The notes under the pieces: model-generated | What the model was told of the DNA's origin: nothing | Databases searched by the model: none | The model's input: only the letters and a program-made list of their open reading frames with translations | Program-made: the position numbers and the translations under genes | Origin: Phlebopus portentosus | Taxonomy: Eukaryota > Basidiomycota > Agaricomycetes > Boletales > Boletinellaceae | Length of the DNA stretch: 64,000 bases | Assembly: GCA_037892935.1 (NCBI GenBank) | Contig: JAYXKI010000008.1 | Span: 1,426,001-1,490,000 of the forward strand | Direction: 5' to 3' | Part shown: positions 11,316 through 22,147 of the stretch, piece by piece | Layout: each line of letters opens with the position of its first letter | How positions within the stretch are numbered: the stretch's first letter is position 1

Positions 11316-12806
11316 TGAAAGGATCCGCTCAAAAACTCACATCAAGATCGACACAATCAGCAGATCAACAGGATCAGCATTCCAAACATGACTAGTAGCA
11401 GTCTAACAGTCACTAGAGCTAAACTACTGTTAACGCAACTAAGGCAATGGTCACGGGCATCAATGGCAATATATGGGCACCTGAGAAGCACGCTACAAGT
11501 ACATAACCCCATAGACTACTTAACACCGCCGACCGGTAGTTACCACCACCGACTTATTACCGCCGACCATCACCTTAACACCGCCGACCAAACTCCTGAT
11601 CCGACCTGATCAAAAGAAGCTAAGAAGCGATCAAACTACTAGAAGCCCGAGAAGTCTAGAACGCAACTACCAAAGCCTAATGCCTAAAGTCTAAAGGCTA
11701 ATCCGATCCCAATGGAGACATCACTGGCATTCCAGCACTGTCAGACTTGTGCCCGAGTGTACATGGTCCTTTATGAGATATACTTCACAGTATGTCATGC
11801 TACAAGTGAAATGCGTGACTGCCAAATTGAAGTCCAACATCACATGCAAGAAGCGTTATATGCCAATCCACCAAATCCTATAATACCCAAGCGACATGAG
11901 GAACTCATTGTTACAACTTGAACCCCTTGAGCTGCAGACCCGATAACTTGAAGGATACTAGGATGGTACAAGCCAGAGCTGCATAACTCATGTCCAGCCT
12001 CTACAGTACAAGCAAACCTTTATTTACCAAGGAATGCAAACCTGGACACCAAGTAACTACAACTGGTACTCCAACGAAGGATATGGCAATACATTCACGA
12101 CATTCAACTTCCAGGCAAAGCATGGCTAGTCACTCGAACACAACTGTATCCCCCAGCAGAACTCATACAGTTCATGGTATGCATTGGACCATACTCTACA
12201 CCAACCCGACATCTCAATACTGATGTGCGAGTTGTGCTTACACCCTTCGGACCACAAGACGAACAGCGAAGAGTCACATATTGAGCTGCCTACATTGCAT
12301 CAAGAGCTACAATCCCACCTGGTGATGGAATTGACGTCATAGTGAAGCACTGACAGTGGAGCTTTCCATACTGGAGCAGCACCTCTATTGTCTCAGTCAG
12401 CAACCCCACAGAATTCTGTTATAGTAGAGATACATTGGAGCAAAGTGGTGCTCAGCGGAGCAGAATGACAAAGAAAGTGATGTAATAGTGGAGAGAAGTG
12501 GAGCAAGGTGGAGCATGGTGGAGTAAAGCAGAGAGAAGATGAGTAAAAAATAGGATGGAAAATGGATTATCTAGAAAGCATAAATAGCATTAGAAGTAGG
12601 CCCTCTTTTCCCCATCTTTTGATCCTCTTAACACAGCGACGGTGTCTTACTACACTATCCATTGTGTGCTTTGTACTACTACGCCTCTTGGAAATCCCAA
12701 TCTGCTCTTATTTGACCTTGTCTCTGAAAGCATCCCTAATCAGGACTGTGACTAGGAAGGTTAGTAAGGGGACCGCGTGGTACAGCTAAACGTGGGTAGA
12801 TAGATG
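11316..12806 (+). repeat. Family-E LTR, copy 1 (left arm of a large inverted repeat)
   Basis: It begins TGAAAGGATC and runs about 1490 bp. Its reverse complement forms 13874-16877 once element H is removed. No target duplication is visible. A 75-codon ORF at 12562-12789 recurs in the other arm (13892-14119), but this is explained by the repeat. Confidence 0.75.
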
Positions 12807-12835
12807 TTAGAGGTGTAGGTCCGGGGTTACACCGG

Positions 12836-13828
12836 TGTAGAGATACCTGTGGATTTGAGCTCAGATCTACTCTATTTGGACGATCTGACATGCCAATCAT
12901 CAGAACAATTGACCTTGACCATATGTGGAAGGATCTGCAGTGTGGATCAGTAGGTTGTGCATTTACGGTTCAGCAGCCTTCTGTTTCCCTCCATCCAGCC
13001 TCACTCTCTATTGTCTACCCCTTTCAGGCAACAGGCTGTGATGCAGATGACTTGGTTGGATGTCCATATTTACATTTTATTTGGTTTCTTTCCTTATTTA
13101 TCTCCCTGAATCATGTTTCGAGCCTTTGTTGTATGGGTGGCTCACTGCTGTATATAAGCCTCCTGTGCCACTCTAATAAAAAGAGAGAGCCCCAGAACGC
13201 CCCAGTTTTGACTCATATCATCTCCAGTCAAGTTCCCTAGTCTCCCAGCTTCGTCTCAGTCCGTTCCCTCGAGTTCCAGTCCAGTTCCAACAGTTGCACC
13301 AGTTGTGCATATACTCCAGCCCAGCAGATCATTGATCTTGCTATATCTCCATCAGTTCTCCACCGATCACCTCGGTCCAGCATTCGTTTGATTCGTCTCA
13401 TCGTTCTTCATCTTTGAGTATTTTCACCCACGAGTTCCGCAGAGTTCCGCTTCATTTAGCCAAGTTCCGATTTTACGATAGTTTTCCGATATCTTGTTCA
13501 GTCTGTATCTCCCTCATTTCTTATCCGTTCATTGTGATTCTTGATCTGTTAGGATCGTGTCGATGAGTACTTTTGATCTCTTATTTTACATCATCGACTT
13601 AGCTAGCTAGTTTTCGACCTCAGAGTAGGTGGCTCAGTTTACACTTCTGACATGGCACCCTTTTGTATTTTGTTTCCCCCTTCTCTAAGTCATTCCCCTC
13701 GACACCAGCATACACTCCTCACATTTTAGACACTCCCTCTTACATTGTACACATCTGGTTGACCCCCAGAGGTCAAACTCAGACCTTCAGACTGTCAGTT
13801 GGCCTTCAGAGCCAGCAGACACATTTCA
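12836..13828 (+). mobile_element. Solo LTR, family C, copy 2
   Basis: This 993-bp unit is nearly identical to 5911-6903, with the same TG...CA ends and a TATA box at 13151-13157. The flanks are CCGG on the left and CCAG on the right, a 4-bp duplication with one transition. It lies in the short spacer between the two facing E LTRs. Confidence 0.88.
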
Positions 13829-14444
13829 CCAGTTTCGATCCTTTTGCCTAAGCAGCAGTATGTTGTGCAGAGGTGATCTATCTACCCATGTTTAGCTGTA
13901 CCACGCAGTCCCCTTACTAACCTTCCTAGTCACAGTCCTGATTAGGGATGCTTTCAGAGACAAGGTCAAATAAGAGCAGATTGGGATTTCCAAGAGGCGT
14001 AGTAGTACAAAGCACACAATGGATAGTGTAGTAAGACACCGTCGCTGTGTTAAGAGGATCAAAAGATGGGGAAAAGAGGGCCTACTTCTAATGCTATTTA
14101 TGCTTTCTAGATAATCCATTTTCCATCCTATTTTTTACTCATCTTCTCTCTGCTTTACTCCACCATGCTCCACCTTGCTCCACTTCTCTCCACTATTACA
14201 TCACTTTCTTTGTCATTCTGCTCCGCTGAGCACCACTTTGCTCCAATGTATCTCTACTATAACAGAATTCTGTGGGGTTGCTGACTGAGACAATAGAGGT
14301 GCTGCTCCAGTATGGAAAGCTCCACTGTCAGTGCTCCACTATGACATCAATTCCATCACCAGGTGGGATTGTAGCTCTTGGTGCAATGTAGGCAGCTCAA
14401 TATGTGACTTTTCGCTGTTCGTCTTGTGGTCCAAAGGGTGTAAG

Positions 14445-15951
14445 TGTTAGAATCAGAGTAAGAAGAGTAATATATATGGCTTACTACTGAAGCAAGTGTC
14501 TCACACTGCTGATTGGTAAGCGATGTCAAAGAATCAGGCAAAGACAAGTATCAGGCTAGTGTTTGTATGAGAGAAAGCTCCAACTCGCTTGAGAGGCGTT
14601 TGGAGAGATAAATTGAACTGCTACTCAGGATGGCTCGTTTGGCCTCCTTTTATACTCTACAGGTGTGGCTATACTAGGCTACTACTATAACTATCTACCT
14701 CAGTCTTTCTACTGACCATGTATACCTTCCAGCGCCTTCTACAAGGTGCTCCACTTGCTTCACCCTTTCCTTGTCAATTCTGTGCATTCCTTGTCAATTC
14801 CGATCGTACTGTATGTTCTAGTTCGTTCTACTAGTTTCCTGCTGTGTACTTCAATGTCTGAGCTCTACTGTTATGATCTAATGACTCTAGCACTCTCTGG
14901 TGCATACTTACTATCCTCAGCTACTCTGCTGGCATCTGTACTGGTTCTGAGCTCCACTGATTTATTTTCTACTGTTCTATGGCCTTCTCTCCTTGGAGTT
15001 AGGACTTATGTTCTTCTTCCAACTCGGATGGCTGACTGATGCTGCTACTTTGCCTGAGCTAGTTGTAAAAGCTTTCCTCTCGTCTACTACTCCTATGGAT
15101 GTGTACGCATCGCTTCCCTTCTTATTGCCTTCCTGATTAGATTAACTTTCCTTATCAGTGATCGTCGATCTCCATGGCTTCCGAGGTTCGGTGCCTGTGG
15201 GGTACTACGTCTTCTTCTGGAAGTCCTGGGGTTTTTCCCACCGGCGTTCTATCATCTACTGGAAAGCTTCTCTTGTGGAGATATGTTATCATTCTTGTGA
15301 ACCCTTCTTCTGGTGGCATTGGAATCTTAATTGGACCAATCACAAACTTGATCTGGTGTTCCATTGATATCTCTGTGACTCGTTCATCCATTACTGATAC
15401 TCCTTCTGTATCAATGAGTCTAATGAATTCTTTAACTCTAGTTATCGTATTTTCTGCTATACGTCTTACTATTTCATTAGCTCCTCTTCTGTATGGTATG
15501 TCAATATTAATATGAATAAATTGACATTCTTCTTTATGTTTCCACTTTGGGAATTTAATCTGTACTCCTGCGTTCATTAGATAGTCTCGTTCATCATGTG
15601 AGAATACTGCTACCATATGTTCAAATGTCACATAGTTCGTATTACGCTGTTGTATGCCTTCTTGAGTAACGTATCCTGGAAATACTCTATGTGTCCCTTG
15701 TATATCGAAGTTCATTGCTAACACCTCTGTCATCAAGAGCGATGAGATTATTGTACAATAAATATCCCATCCTATCTGCTGTGCTTGTTTGCATTTCTTG
15801 CAGTTGTCCTTGACTTCTGGCCATTGACTGGCTTGTCCTTGGTTAACTATTCTCTTTAATGTAGTTTCCAGCATTCTCGCTTGTCGTGTGAACATCTTGA
15901 TTATATGCTGTCACGTGCACGCTATACTGCTGACTAAAGCAATTTCTAACA
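14445..15951 (-). mobile_element. Element H: TG...CA unit of 1507 bp, probable solo LTR with an internal ORF
   Basis: Its ends are TGTTAGAATC and TTTCTAACA. They share an 8-bp inverted terminus (TGTTAGAA) and are flanked by a perfect 5-bp duplication GTAAG (14440-14444 and 15952-15956). Removing it with one GTAAG restores the E LTR. In the minus direction a TATAAAAGG motif (near 14655) lies about 210 bp before the end, as expected for U3-R-U5. A 246-codon ORF lies upstream of that TATA box, in the U3 part. Alternatively it is a small non-autonomous element with an ORF. Confidence 0.7.
15155..15895 (-). CDS. Uncharacterised 246-residue protein inside element H
   Basis: This is an intact ORF from ATG to stop on the minus strand, lying in the U3-like part of H. 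I do not recognise the family. Visible features are a basic N-terminus, a CKKC pair near residue 33, a mixed alpha/beta central region, a proline-rich stretch near residue 185, and an acidic tail (AMEIDDH). There is no signal peptide or membrane segment. Retrotransposon LTRs rarely hold ORFs of this size, so either H is not a simple LTR or its LTR carries a gene. It could also be a captured gag fragment, but I see no zinc knuckle. Confidence 0.5.
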   Translation of the reverse strand: MFTRQARMLETTLKRIVNQGQASQWPEVKDNCKKCKQAQQIGWDIYCTIISSLLMTEVLAMNFDIQGTHRVFPGYVTQEGIQQRNTNYVTFEHMVAVFSHDERDYLMNAGVQIKFPKWKHKEECQFIHINIDIPYRRGANEIVRRIAENTITRVKEFIRLIDTEGVSVMDERVTEISMEHQIKFVIGPIKIPMPPEEGFTRMITYLHKRSFPVDDRTPVGKTPGLPEEDVVPHRHRTSEAMEIDDH

Positions 15952-17001
15952 GTAAGTACAACTCGCACATCAGTATTGAGATGTCGGGTTGGTGTAGAGT
16001 ATGGTCCAATGCATACTATGAACTGTATGAGTTCTGCTGGGGGATACAGTTGTGTTCGAGTGACTAGCCATGCTTTGCCTGGAAGTTTAATGTCGCGAAT
16101 ATATTGCCATATCCTTCGTTGGAGTACCAGTTGTAGTTACTTGGTGTCCAGGTTTGCATTCCTTGGTAAATAAAGGTTTGCTTGTACTGTAGAGGCTGGA
16201 CATGAGTTATGCAGCTCTGGCTTGTACCATCCTAGTATCCTTCAAGTTATCGGGTCTGCAGCTTAAGGGGTTCGAGTTGTAACAATGAGTTCCTCATGTC
16301 GCTTGGGTATTATAGGATTTGGTGGATTGGCATATAACGCTTCTTGCATGTGATGTTGGACTTCAATTTAGCAGTCACGCATTTCACTTGTAGCATGACA
16401 TACTGTGAAGTATATCTCATAAAGGACCATGTACACTCGGGCACAAGTCTGACAGTGCTGGAATGCCAGTGATGTCTCCATTGGGATCGGATTAGCCTTT
16501 AGACTTTAGGCATTAGGCTTTGGTAGTTGCGTTCTAGACTTCTCGGGCTTCTAGTAGTTTGATCGCTTCTTGGCTTCTTTTGATCAGGTCGGATCAGGAG
16601 TTTGGTCGGCGGTGTTAAGGTGACAGTCAGCGGTAATAAGTCAGTGGTGGTAACTACCGGTCAGCAGTGTTAAGTAGTCCACAGGGTTACGTACTTGTGG
16701 CATGCTTCTCAGGTGCCCGTATATTGCCATTGATGCCCGTGACCGTTGCCTTGGTTGCGTTAACAGTAGTTTGGCTCTAGTGACTGTTAGACTGCTACTA
16801 GTCGTGTTTGGAATGCTGATCCTGTTGATCTGCTGATTGTGTCAATCTTGATGCAAGTTTTTGAGTGGATCCTTTCACTACCCCCCTCCTAAGATGAACT
16901 TTTGGAGAAATGTTCATCCTAATCCATGAGAAAGCTCAGATAAAGGAGTCGCCTAGTGATAGTTGATGTTGCTATCAAACCATCATCATCACTACCCAGT
17001 T

Positions 17002-17328
17002 ATGTCCAAAGTCGCCGCTGTCTGCGTTGTTTTCATCGCTCTTGTCGCAATTTTTGGCGTGAATCTTTGGATTCTAGATTGCAGGAGGCGTAATGAGGTG
17101 AGTTCTCTTGCCTCTGCTTGCAGGTTGTAGCTGCTGATAGTCCCATAGGAGAATAATTATGAGATGCAATCGGTTCCTAATGAAGAGACTGCAGAAATTC
17201 GGCAGCGCGTCAACTGCATATTCCCTGACCCTGATGCGCCTTCGAGTTCAGCTGAAGCTGTCGATAAAGTGGGTATTTTGGTGCAGGAAAGTCGTGAGAA
17301 GGGTGTTTGGGAAGTTGTTAATTTTTGA
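17002..17328 (+). CDS. Small spliced single-pass membrane protein, antisense inside element E
   Basis: There are two exons, 17002-17097 (32 codons) and 17149-17328 (59 codons plus TGA), joined in phase 0 across a 51-bp intron with GTGAGT donor and ATAG acceptor. The 91-residue product has a hydrophobic segment at residues 4-25, followed by a basic DCRRR stop-transfer and a soluble acidic tail. This suggests a type II or III membrane anchor. It lies between the E accessory ORF and the E 3' LTR and runs against the element. I do not recognise the family. The ORF is intact while the element's own genes are decayed. The splice prediction rests on sequence only. Confidence 0.5.
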
Positions 17329-17912
17329 AGGGTGGTGGGAAGGGATGTGAATGTGAAATGTGAAATATGTATCATGTAAAAGATTATGACGCAATTGAAA
17401 GTGATAAGAAAGAGAAAGTCATAAAGTCATTACTGAATGAGTTTTCTGTCGCTTTGGAAGTGGCTTGCCTGGTGTATTGACTGGGCAATGGGTGATATTT
17501 AACCAACCCAGTACACAGCAATAGGTTCACCTATGGTTCGCCCACCTCCAAAGGGGTTTTTCAAAAAGTAAAATAGAGTCAGAGTGCCTATTGTCTCCTC
17601 TTCTTCTGCATAGAAGGTAAGAAAAGGGTGCATAATGCACCATGTATCACTGGGATGCACAAGAAGTGCAACAGTTGATAGTTGGTTAAACCAAGTAGGC
17701 TTAAACCGCCCATCAACTTATTCACAACTCAGCATTTCAGTGAATATGGTGAATAAATATTATAGCGAGTTGGGAATAATGGTTGCATAAAGGCATACTT
17801 TGGTCAGATGTGACCATAGATACCATAGAAAGAATAGAATGCATAATTGACCATGTCAGATCGTGATATGGGAAAGGGGTTGCATAAAAGAATAATGAAA
17901 AGCTTGCATAGA
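17329..17912. other. Non-coding 3' region of element E
   Basis: This is A/T-rich sequence between the antisense membrane-protein gene and the accessory ORF. No ORF, repeat or promoter stands out. Confidence 0.4.
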
Positions 17913-19094
17913 TTATAGTTCTTTGCTCTCAGGTATCATTTCCTGTGAGTTCATCGGTGTAGGTGGTGGTTCACTAACCTCGTCTGAATTGTCTGAATCA
18001 GTTTCATCTGATGAACCAAATTCTTCATCCTGCTCTGTGATAGTGAGCATGTTGTCTGGCTGGTAGATCTTGCTTGGATACTGATAGATTGTGATTATCA
18101 TATCCTCTATCATCAGATGTCTCGTCACCTGTAGTCTTTCTCTTGCTTCCTCTTCTTGCTTATTGAGTTTCATAAGGTATTGTGGATCATAGTTGACTAT
18201 CCTTCCTTCAACTAGGTGGTGTGTGATATTGTCAATTGACAGACCATTCGCTTGGCCTGTAGATTGTCTAGCTCAAATGAGCTCCTGGTATGTAGTACCT
18301 TCATACTACTTTGTCATGTTGAGTACCACCATGAACTGCATGGCATGGGAAGCATAAAAGGCTGTCTGATCAGCTAGGTAGTTCATGTACTTCATCATAT
18401 CCATGCTGATAGGATGATAGTGGCTCCATCGCATTATTCGGTTAAGAGTTGCGATTGTCAGGCCTCGTCTGTAGGCACAAATTTGAATTGCTGAATAGTA
18501 CATGCCCATGACATTCTTGTATGTCGGCTTGTAGCTGAAATCAATTTGTCCTTGATGTAAGGCTTGTGTCTCGAGTTTGACTGCATAGGTAAGGAATGCA
18601 TCGTCATTGAGTCGTCGGACTGCTACATCTCGAGGGTTACTGAGTTTAAGCAGTTGTCCTTCTGGTTGCTTCGGTATCATAAGATTGGGTTGTTCTTCGG
18701 CTGGCTGATGGACTGCGTTCCATTTGTCAAATAGGTCATCAAAGTATTTCCCTAGGCATGAGGGTATGATCTCTTCTTCATAGTTCTCTTGGTTGAAGCA
18801 GTTGCATAGCTGTGGCCATTGATAATGTTTGGTAGGTGGCTTTAGTACAAACGTCCAATCAGGTGCATCTTCAGGTGCACTGAATGCTTGGAGTTCATCG
18901 AAGACAGGCATGTCTGAGTAGTAGTTGTCTTTGAGAGATGAGTAGCTGTTAGGATTCAAGTTGATGATCCTTAAGCTTGAGTTTCTTCGTCTTTTATACC
19001 ATCTTGTTGGTATGTCGCCTCTCTCTTGCCTAATTTGTCTTCTTCTGCTATCGCTTTGAGGTGCCACTGTGATGTCATTGCTTGGTAAGGTCAT
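17913..19094 (-). pseudogene. Accessory ORF of chromovirus E, about 392 codons with two nonsense codons
   Basis: The runs 19094-18306 and 18173-17913 are in the same frame, and the joining sequence is open except for one TAG (18306-18308) and one TGA. Both fit C-to-T changes of CAG and CGA. The product starts with a basic region (residues 15-40), has a central domain with paired cysteines near residue 98, and ends in a strongly acidic Ser/Asp/Glu tail. It follows the chromodomain ORF in the same direction. I do not recognise the family; its place between integrase and 3' LTR is that of extra ORFs or env-like genes in other Ty3/gypsy elements. Confidence 0.55.
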
Positions 19095-19183
19095 TGGATA
19101 CCTTACTCATCGTCTCTATTGTAGCTCCATATGCGGCTCCATCAGGTGGAGTGCATGTGATGCAATTATCTCCTAATTTGTGT

Positions 19184-20286
19184 TCATTTGGTGATCCATT
19201 GATTAAGGTTTGGTGGCCTCATCGCCTGAGGGTACCTCTTGTGGAACTCTTCTATCATTTGATAGGAGTTCTTGAGATTATCGAGTGGCTCCCATGTTCG
19301 CTCTTGGTATCCTTTCCATTGAATAAGATACTGTATCTTGTTTTGATGATGTCGTGTGTCATGAATTGTCTCCACTTCGTATTCTGCTTGGCCCTCCACT
19401 TCAATGGGTGGTGGCTCATCCAAAGTCGGTCTTCCAGAGTAGTCCTTTTGCTTATAAGGCCTGAGAAGACTTGCATAGAATACAGGTGTATCAGAAGGGT
19501 TTCAGGTAAGCGTAATCTGAATGACACTTGTCCGACTGCCTTCTCGACTTTATAAGGGCCTGCCCATTTCATTGCAAGTTTCTTTGTCGGTTCCAGTCAA
19601 CTGAGATTCCTCATGTCTAGTAACACTTCATCTCCTGGCTTGTACTCTGGCAGTTTGCCTCGATGCAGGTCTGCATAAAGCTTCATTGCCTTGTTCACTT
19701 GCCTAATCAAATTATAGGCTTCTTGCTGTACTTGTCGAAGCTCCTCTAGGTGATTTATTGCTTCTGGCACATTTGAATCACCGGTCTCTGCAACATCCAG
19801 GTAAGGGTGCCATCCATACAGTGTATAGAATGGTGACTGATGAGTGGTACTGTGCTTTTGGTTGTTGTAGGCAAATTCTGCCATATTGATGTACTCTGCC
19901 CAATCTGTTTGGCAGTAGGACACGTAGCAGCGTAAGTACTGTTTGAGTTCTTGATTAAGTTGCTTGGTTTGACCATCGGTTTGTGGGTGATATGCTGTAC
20001 TAGTTTTCCAATTGACATCGATGAGTCTGCAGAACTCCTTGAGGAATTGCGCAGTGAAGTTGCTACCTTGGTTAGAGATTACTTGTTTAGGGGCCCCATA
20101 GTATTTGAAGATGTGTTGGTGAAACAAGTGTGCCAACTGCTTAGCATTGGGTATCCCCTGGCAAGGAATGAACTTCCCCATTTTAGTGAGCTTGTCCACT
20201 ATAACAAGTATCGAACTGTAGCCTTCATTGCTGACTGGTAAATCAGTAATCAGGTCACAGGTTATGGTTTCCCTTGGTTGATGCGG
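19184..20286 (-). pseudogene. Integrase core and chromodomain of element E
   Basis: The integrase starts near CDLITDLP (first catalytic D, 20250), continues through STAYHPQTDGQ and ends with a chromodomain at about 19390-19230 (aromatic cage residues, WKGY, TWEP). The usual D-R-G motif reads NQG and the usual DGQTERVN motif reads DGQTKQLN, so two of the three DDE residues are replaced. A frameshift separates the GPF/Y segment from the chromodomain. Chromodomains steer integration by binding modified histones. This copy should be catalytically dead, and its N-terminal zinc-binding part and RT are absent. Confidence 0.85.
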
Positions 20287-22126
20287 TGTAGTGCACCGCA
20301 CTAACCTGTACCGGTCCAGCGGCACAGGCCTGTAAGGGCTGTACTCCCCTATGCCATACCCAAGACACCCCACGTACTATTGTCAGCAAACCAGCCTTCG
20401 CCGCCATTACACATAATACAGCCTGGTCAGCGGCCGCCGGACCTTCGGCGGCCTAGGAACAGCACCCATGCCGCCGCCGCTGCCGACCATACGAACCGGC
20501 GGCGACGCCTCCACTCCTATCTTATGATCACCTTGTCCCCCCGTCAACCAAATCCTAGTTCCCCTTCTCCAGCCTCTCTCAAGAATGGTTCCACCGAATC
20601 CAGTGACTCCGGGCTTTGGAAATGCTTGCACGGCAGCCGGACACACTGCAGCGGATGTATATTGTGCCATCGCGGAGGTGTATGCCCGCCGCTGCACCGG
20701 CTGGGTGAACGATAGCCAATCTCAGGTCCATTTTGTTGATTGTTTCATATTCTTATCATCCCATATTGTACGCCGAGCGTGGTAGCGCACCCGGCGGCCG
20801 TCCGTATATTCCCTCTTTTAGTTTTATTCGACCCCTTGGCATTTCAGATCCATATAGAGTGCGCCCTGACCGATCCGAACAGCCCCGACATTCGACACGA
20901 CATACCAGCACTCCGCCGTTCCGATTGAGGTGCCCCTAGGTCTTGGTGGCTTGGCAGCGCATCTCGGTGGCGGCCCCCGCCGTCGCGGCGCACCTGTCAC
21001 GCCTCGCCGCCCGCCGCTTTAAGTGATATTTCTTATCAAGGACTCATAGTATATATAGAGAGCATGTAACTATCCTAAAAAGCAGCAGATATACACTCTA
21101 GAATGCAGTTACCAGAGACCAACTACAAGTAAAGAAGCCTCTTTCAAGAAACCAGTATATACAGGGGACCTGACAGCCAGATCAGGCGAATTCCCGGTCA
21201 CGTGCCCTCGCCGATCCCATCCTGACGGCGTGGCCCCGGACCTCACAGGACAAAAGCCGCTGAGCTCATTCGCCGCTCTGGACATCTCCCTTCTGTGCGG
21301 CTGTCGCTCTTCTAGTAATCCCTCCAGGGATTTCCCACTTATATCTGCATCGCCGACCCTCTCTCTTGATCCTCTGCTGCCGCTCGGCCCTGAGCATTTG
21401 GGATTCCTCATCCACGTCCCGACGCAGCCGTCACTCCTCTAGTAACCAATCCCGCGATCTTCGATTTCTCCCCGCGCCTGAGGCCCCCTTTTGTATTTCC
21501 TCGCCGCCGCTCGGTTCAGATTGTTTGTGATTCTTCCTCAATGCCTCGACGCAGCCGTCACTCTTCTAGGCATCTGTCGTACTTCCTCGACGTCTCGACG
21601 CAGCTGTCACTCTTCTTGTGTTCGCCACTACCGCTGGCGCCGGCGCCCCTTTTTGTCTGAATCCAGTCTCCCGCTTCTCACCGCCTCCGCTGCCTCCACG
21701 TCATTCCACCGCCGACACTACTACCCTTTCAAGTGGTGCCGACCCTCTGTCACCCCAGCCTTCTCTGTGTCGTTCTGACGTCATCCCCCCGACTACCGGG
21801 CGGAATTCCGCTGGTGCGAACCTCCGGCGGCACCGCATCCAGTCCATCGCCGCGACCCCATCGCCGGTTCAGTCAGACTCGGCAATCCCTATTCGGCCAT
21901 CGAAGCTCATATTGCCGTGGCGAGTTATTCAAAGGCGCGGCCGATCTGCCTAACGGCCAGATCCTTGTGCATCTGAGCTGAGTGTCGCTTCTGAAAGCCT
22001 GCAGGTAGTCTGTAGATCTGGTAGGACCTCCCCTTTTTCCTCTCGACACCTTTGACATCGCCTCCCTGTGGTCGAACGCCCCCGCCCCCGCCTTTGTCCC
22101 TATCTAGGAGAGTCTGATAGTCTACA
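20287..22126 (+). repeat. 5' LTR of element A
   Basis: It begins TGTAGTGCAC and ends GATAGTCTACA. It pairs with 52086-53916. A TATA-like sequence lies at 21050-21057. An open frame continuous with gag already starts inside the LTR (ATG at 22068), so a gag start within the LTR is possible. Confidence 0.93.
21050..21057 (+). promoter_or_regulatory. TATA box of element A LTR
   Basis: TATATATA followed by GAGAGCATG is conserved in the 3' LTR at 52849-52856. It is the probable core promoter. Confidence 0.45.
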
Positions 22127-22129
22127 TTT

Positions 22130-22147
22130 TGGAGCCCACCGCGAGGG
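22130..22147 (+). promoter_or_regulatory. Primer binding site of element A
   Basis: TGGAGCCCACCGCGAGGG lies 3 bp after the LTR. It begins with the TGG expected from pairing with a tRNA CCA end. Element D has the related TGGAGCCCACAGCGAGGG 2 bp after its LTR. I cannot assign the tRNA from memory. Confidence 0.7.

Larger units (their letters stand above)
13874..16877 (-). repeat. Family-E LTR, copy 2 (3' LTR of element E), split by H
   Basis: In the minus direction it starts TGAAAGGATC at 16877 and ends ...GATCA at 13874. It is interrupted by H at 14445-15951. It directly follows a purine tract (16893-16878) and the E accessory ORFs, so it is the 3' LTR of element E. Without H and one TSD copy it is about 1492 bp, the same length as copy 1. 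Confidence 0.78.
16878..20286 (-). mobile_element. 3' half of chromovirus E (Ty3/gypsy)
   Basis: Reading leftward from 20286: integrase core, GPF/Y-like segment, chromodomain, accessory ORF, about 600 bp of non-coding sequence, a small antisense gene, a purine tract (16893-16878) and the 3' LTR. The 5' half (gag, protease, RT, RNase H) is missing. At 20286 the sequence meets the target duplication of element A, and beyond A it continues as an unrelated D-family copy, so E was already truncated. Confidence 0.8.

Noticed and set aside
12562..12789. 75-codon ORF identical in both arms of the E inverted repeat
   Set aside because: It lies inside LTR sequence, and its identity is explained by the repeat. 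No other coding sign is seen.
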